Source: Fibrobacterota bacterium (GTDB lineage: Bacteria > Fibrobacterota > Fibrobacteria > UBA11236). Taken from it: DNA of 64,000 nt. Both the position numbers and the translations under genes were made by a program. Where the stretch lies: NCBI GenBank assembly GCA_028287465.1, contig JAQBPO010000013.1:1-64000 (forward strand), written 5' to 3'. Positions 60,281 to 64,000 of this stretch are shown piece by piece; the stretch's first letter is position 1, and every line of letters begins with the position of its first letter. The notes under the pieces are model-generated. The model had not been told where the DNA came from. It ran no database searches and was given only the letters and a program-made list of their open reading frames with translations.

Positions 60281-62158
60281 TTATCCCGCCGATCCCTTGG
60301 ACTGGGGAGCCAAGGCTTCGCGGACCGACTTGGCCAGGTCGGCCGGATTGAACGGCTTTTGTATGAAATGCCCGCCCCTTTGCAGTTCCTCATTGCGGTT
60401 GAAAATGGTGTCTTCCGTATAGCCTGACATGTATAGGACCCGGCTTTGGGGACGTGAAGCGCAGAAGCGCTCGGCCAATTCGCGCCCGCCCATGCCCGGC
60501 ATGATCATGTCCGTCAACAGGATATCGATCGCCATGTCCTTGCATTGCTCGCTGAGGCGCAAGGCATTGCCGCCGTTGTCGGATTCCAGGACCTTATAGC
60601 CCTGGATTTCCAGAACCTTGCGGATGAATTTCCGGACCGTTTCCTCATCCTCCACCAGCAGAACGGTTTCCGTGGCGCGTTGAGGCTTTGCATCGGTCCC
60701 ATCATCGCGCAGGGCGGGGACCTCCTTGTTCTTCTCCTTGGGCAGGAAGAGATTGAATTCCGTGCCGATGCCCATTTCGCTCTTCACGGAGATGAAGCCT
60801 CCGCTCTGGGATATGATGCCCTGGACCACGGAAAGGCCGAGCCCGGTGCCCATGCCGAGCGGCTTGGTGGTATAGAAGGGTTCGAAAATGCGCGACTGGA
60901 CATCGGAGGCCATGCCGATGCCGTTATCGCTTACGGAGAGGGCCACGTAAGCGCCGCGCGGGGCCGTGGGGACGATCTTGGAGAAATCCCCGACCACATC
61001 CTTGTTCCAGGTCCTCAAGGAAATGACGCCGCCATTGGGGAGGGCGTCGCGGGCGTTCACCACCAGGTTGATCAGCACCTGCTCCATCTGTCCCGGATCC
61101 GCCTTGACCAGGCCCAGGGCATGATCCAGGGAGAGATCGAGGCGGAAGCGTTCTCCGATCAATCGGGTCAGCATATTGTGCATGTTGGAAACGATGGCGT
61201 TCAGATCGAATACCTTGGGCAGCAGCACCTGTTTGCGGCTGTAGGCCAGCAATTGCCTCGTGAGGGAGGCGGCCCGCTCGCCGGCTTTGTGGATTTCCTC
61301 CAGGTGTTCGTGGAGATCCCCTTCCGGGGGAGCGCTGGTCAGGCACAAGGCGCTGTAGCCGTTGATGGCCGTGAGCATATTGTTGAAATCGTGGGCGATG
61401 CCTCCCGCAAGCTTGCCGATGGCCTCCATCCTCTGCGCCTGCCTCAATTTCTCTTCGGTCTCGTGAAGGGCCTCCTCGACGCGCCGGCGCTCGGTGATGT
61501 CCTCGATGGCCAAGAGCATCAATTGGGTACGTCCGTCGTCCTGCAGGAGCCTGCGCGCATTGAGCATCATCACCCGGGAACCCAGGCCGGGAAACACATG
61601 TTTCATCTCGAAATTTTCCACCGAGGTGTTCTGGGGCAGGATATGCTCGAGCAGGGAACGCAATTGCGGGATGTCCCACTGGCCATTCCCCAGGTTGTAA
61701 AGAAGCACCCCCTCGGTCTCCTCCGGGGAGACCTGGAAGGTCCGGTAGAAGGAGGGATTCGCGGATTCGACCCGCGCCTCGCCGTCCAGGACCAAGAGAG
61801 GTTCCCGCACGGTATCCACGATGGAGCGGGCGTAGTCGCCGCTTTCCTGCAACCGTAGCTGGAATATCCTGAGGTTGTCGTTCAGATGCCCATGGTCGAT
61901 GTTCCGGGTCCGGAGCTCTTCATTCGCGGTCTCCAGCTTCTCATTGGCGCTTTTCAATCCTTCGTTGGCGGCTTCCGATCGTTCATGCGCGGCCTGCGAA
62001 TTGGCGCTGACGGCCTCATATCGCTCGCGGACGGTCTGCAGGATTTCCTTGACCGCGGCAAGCTCGATCCGGAGCAGGGAGATCACCTCGTCCTTGGCCG
62101 GAAGGGGCATTTGTTCCCGCAGGCCATGGCCTTTGGGTTCCAAGGGCGTATCGGGCAT
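60281..62158 (-). CDS. hybrid sensor histidine kinase (PAS-HisKA-HATPase-REC)
   Basis: A 625-residue soluble hybrid kinase: a long coiled coil with heptad-like repeats ([20 protein letters not shown], about 55-85), PAS (about 105-230), HisKA ([16 protein letters not shown]), HATPase ([26 protein letters not shown]) and a C-terminal receiver ([42 protein letters not shown]). It is closely related to the kinase that follows upstream (62329 onward), sharing [11 protein letters not shown] and the [13 protein letters not shown] receiver end, so it is a tandem paralogue. Convergent with the NirV-SCO gene. Confidence 0.93.
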   Translation of the reverse strand: MPDTPLEPKGHGLREQMPLPAKDEVISLLRIELAAVKEILQTVRERYEAVSANSQAAHERSEAANEGLKSANEKLETANEELRTRNIDHGHLNDNLRIFQLRLQESGDYARSIVDTVREPLLVLDGEARVESANPSFYRTFQVSPEETEGVLLYNLGNGQWDIPQLRSLLEHILPQNTSVENFEMKHVFPGLGSRVMMLNARRLLQDDGRTQLMLLAIEDITERRRVEEALHETEEKLRQAQRMEAIGKLAGGIAHDFNNMLTAINGYSALCLTSAPPEGDLHEHLEEIHKAGERAASLTRQLLAYSRKQVLLPKVFDLNAIVSNMHNMLTRLIGERFRLDLSLDHALGLVKADPGQMEQVLINLVVNARDALPNGGVISLRTWNKDVVGDFSKIVPTAPRGAYVALSVSDNGIGMASDVQSRIFEPFYTTKPLGMGTGLGLSVVQGIISQSGGFISVKSEMGIGTEFNLFLPKEKNKEVPALRDDGTDAKPQRATETVLLVEDEETVRKFIRKVLEIQGYKVLESDNGGNALRLSEQCKDMAIDILLTDMIMPGMGGRELAERFCASRPQSRVLYMSGYTEDTIFNRNEELQRGGHFIQKPFNPADLAKSVREALAPQSKGSAG

Positions 62159-62328
62159 TTTCCTGTTCTTTCGGTCGGGGAAGGCGCGCTTCCGGGAGGA
62201 CGGGTCGGAGTGATCTGAAGATACCGCTATCGGGGTTGAGTGACCAGCTTATTCTCGAGCTTGATCCGGTACGGCCGCAGCCGGCCGATCCGCCCCTCAC
62301 AGGTAACCGGAACGTTTCCCGCCCGGCC

Positions 62329-64000
62329 TTAAGGGGCCTTGGCCTGGGAAACGAGGTTCATGGCCCCCCGGACCGAATTCGCCAGATCGGCGGGATTGAA
62401 GGGCTTTTGGATGAAATGGCCATCCCGCTCGATTTGCCCATCCTCCGTCTGGATGACCTCTTCGGAGTAGCCGGACATGAACAATACCCTGCTTTCGGGC
62501 CGGCTAGCGAGGAACCGTTCCGCCAATTGGCGTCCGCCCAGTCCCGGCATGATCATATCCGTCACCAACAGCTGGATGGGGATGCCTTGATGCTGAGCAT
62601 TGACCTGCAGGGCGCGTTCCCCGTTTTCGGCCTCCAGGACCGTATAACCCTGCATCTCCAGGACCTTGCGGGTGAAGTTCCGCACGGTATCCTCGTCCTC
62701 CACCAACAGCACGGTCTCGGTGCCTTTGGCCGGCCTGGCCCGGTCTTCGTCCATGCGGGGCGAACCCTCTTGCTTGGCCACTTCCATGGGCAGGAAGATA
62801 TTGAATACCGCTCCCTCTCCCTTTTCGCTTTGGAGGGCAATGTGGCCGCCGCTCTGGGTGATGATTCCCTGGACCACGGACAGGCCAAGGCCGGTGCCTT
62901 TGCCGACTTCTTTGGTGGTGAAGAAAGGATCGAAAATCCGCTTCTGCAATTCCGCATCCATGCCGATGCCGTTATCGCTCACCGAAAGCACCACGTAGGA
63001 TCCGCGGGGCACCACGGGGAAAACGTTCGGGTATTCCGCGGTCAGGATCTCGTTGCGGGTCCGCAGGGCGATTTCCCCCCCATGGGGCAGGGCATCGCGG
63101 GCGTTCACCACCAGGTTGATCAGCACCTGCTCCATCTGTCCCGGATCCGCCTTGATCAGTCCCAGGGTCCCATCCAGGGCGAGATCGAGCCGGTAATGTT
63201 CCCCGATCAAGCGGTTCAGCATGCTATGCATGTTCGAAACGATGAGATTCAGATCCAATACCTTGGGAACCAACACTTGCTTGCGGCTATAGGCCAGAAG
63301 CTGCCGGGTGAGGGTGGCGGCGCGCTCGCCCGCCTTGTTGATTTCCAGCAGGTGATGATACATGTCGCCGCGCTCAGGCGATTCTTCCAGGCACATGGCG
63401 CTATAGCCGTTGATGGCCGTGAGCTGGTTGTTGAAGTCATGGGCGATGCCGCCGGCCAGCCTGCCGATGGCCTCCATCTTCTGGGACTGGCGCAGCTTTT
63501 CCTCGGCCAGGTCCAGGGCCTCGCGGTTGGCCATGCGCTCGGTGATATCGCGCGCGATCACGAGCATGAACCGCTCGCCCTCGAAGTCCACGCCCGTGGC
63601 GGAGCATTCCACCGGATGGCGCTTGCCGTCCTTTCCGGCGTGCTCGGTCTCGAATGCCGAGGCCCGGAAGCCCTGGGCGTCCTCGAACAGGGCGGAGAAG
63701 CGTTCGGGAGTGAAGCCCGGTTCTATGGAGAGCAGGTTCATGCCCAAGAGCTCCGTTTCGGCGTAGCCGAGCTTGGCGCAGGCGCTGTGGTTCACGTAGG
63801 TCAGGTTCGCCGCGCGGTCCGCCAGGTAGTAGGGATCGGGGCTTTGATCCGAAAAGAACTTGAGGAGGCGGAGATCCCGTTGCGCGCGGCTACGCTCGGT
63901 GATGTCATCGATGGCGAGCAAGGTCATCCGCTTGCGGCCGTCGTCCTGGAGGAGGCGGCGGGCATTGAGCAGAAGGTCCGTACGCTTTCCCGCAAGGGTG
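62329..64000 (-). CDS. hybrid sensor histidine kinase, 5' end outside window
   Basis: Partial gene; the frame stays open to base 64000, and the ATG at 63927 is internal because the upstream bases encode [18 protein letters not shown], the same PAS end as in the paralogue at 60281-62158. Visible domains are the end of one PAS, a second PAS ([18 protein letters not shown] onward), HisKA ([16 protein letters not shown]), HATPase and a C-terminal receiver ([38 protein letters not shown]). Tandem duplicate of its neighbour, with an extra PAS. Confidence 0.92.
   Translation of the reverse strand, partial: TLAGKRTDLLLNARRLLQDDGRKRMTLLAIDDITERSRAQRDLRLLKFFSDQSPDPYYLADRAANLTYVNHSACAKLGYAETELLGMNLLSIEPGFTPERFSALFEDAQGFRASAFETEHAGKDGKRHPVECSATGVDFEGERFMLVIARDITERMANREALDLAEEKLRQSQKMEAIGRLAGGIAHDFNNQLTAINGYSAMCLEESPERGDMYHHLLEINKAGERAATLTRQLLAYSRKQVLVPKVLDLNLIVSNMHSMLNRLIGEHYRLDLALDGTLGLIKADPGQMEQVLINLVVNARDALPHGGEIALRTRNEILTAEYPNVFPVVPRGSYVVLSVSDNGIGMDAELQKRIFDPFFTTKEVGKGTGLGLSVVQGIITQSGGHIALQSEKGEGAVFNIFLPMEVAKQEGSPRMDEDRARPAKGTETVLLVEDEDTVRNFTRKVLEMQGYTVLEAENGERALQVNAQHQGIPIQLLVTDMIMPGLGGRQLAERFLASRPESRVLFMSGYSEEVIQTEDGQIERDGHFIQKPFNPADLANSVRGAMNLVSQAKAP

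Noticed and set aside
1-64000. rRNA or tRNA genes
   Set aside because: No recognisable 16S/23S signatures or cloverleaf with TTCGA-type T-loops were found by eye; a dedicated scan would be needed to exclude a divergent tRNA.

Overview
The window is a contiguous stretch of GC-rich bacterial chromosome interrupted by a visibly AT-rich accessory block at about 41.5-50.6 kb. I see no rRNA, tRNA, CRISPR array or prophage. The best guess for the host is a free-living, soil-type member of the Fibrobacterota. The reasons are a TIGR02147-family regulator (a paralogous family first described in Fibrobacter succinogenes) next to a GAGNP-type lipoprotein, and two promoter dyads that each fit, with one mismatch, the LexA operator I recall for F. 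succinogenes (TGCNC-N4-GTGCA). This is inference; no 16S or ribosomal marker is present.

Layout. 0-1.5 kb: end of an ergothioneine operon, with egtB carrying an in-frame amber codon and overlapping egtD. 1.6-9 kb: a fatty acid hydroxylase convergent with an Mpo1-like dioxygenase, an outer-membrane-like protein, two alpha/beta hydrolases (one lacking its nucleophile), a lipoprotein, a universal stress protein and a divergent baeRF-type protein. 8.7-14.2 kb: a phosphorelay cluster of a 1419-residue multi-PAS kinase between two response regulators. 14.4-19.1 kb: Lhr-type helicase behind a LexA-like box. 19.1-29.6 kb: small unknown genes, a translationally coupled trio (unknown lipoprotein-like, metalloprotease-like and YjbR proteins), the TIGR02147/lipoprotein unit, and a subtilase plus alpha/beta hydrolase pair. 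29.6-35.1 kb: a leftward run of ferritin-like, DUF2214, SDR, MFS and SRAP genes. 35.3-37.2 kb: three paralogous single-domain response regulators. 37.3-40.9 kb: DnaE2/ImuC-type polymerase behind a second LexA-like box.

41.5-51.7 kb is the most unusual part. Four related elements of 256-295 bp with GCCCAAC...GTTGGGC-type ends and complementary inner arms lie between small, compositionally diverse genes all on the + strand. This is the architecture of an integron cassette array without an integrase (CALIN), but with attC-like sites far longer than the usual 57-141 bp. Cassette genes include a TTG-initiated protein with a proteasome-like Thr1/Asp17/Lys N-terminus, a 97-residue acidic protein, a DUF1801 protein and an SDR. 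Alcohol dehydrogenase, DHFR-like, AHSA1-like and YciI genes follow, with a possible decayed attC at about 51.65 kb.

52.3-64 kb: three hybrid histidine kinases of the PAS-HisKA-HATPase-REC type (the last running off the end), a secreted HEIGH-type metallopeptidase with FG-GAP repeats, and a denitrification unit of nirK (copper nitrite reductase with a C-terminal cytochrome c) followed by a NirV-like/SCO fusion whose stop codon lies in a 17-bp minisatellite.

How it fits together: the core shows an environmental bacterium rich in two-component signalling, with antioxidant (ergothioneine, ferritin-like) and nitrite-respiration functions and a damage-inducible mutagenic polymerase and helicase likely under one LexA regulon. 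Foreign genes were acquired through an unusual cassette system.
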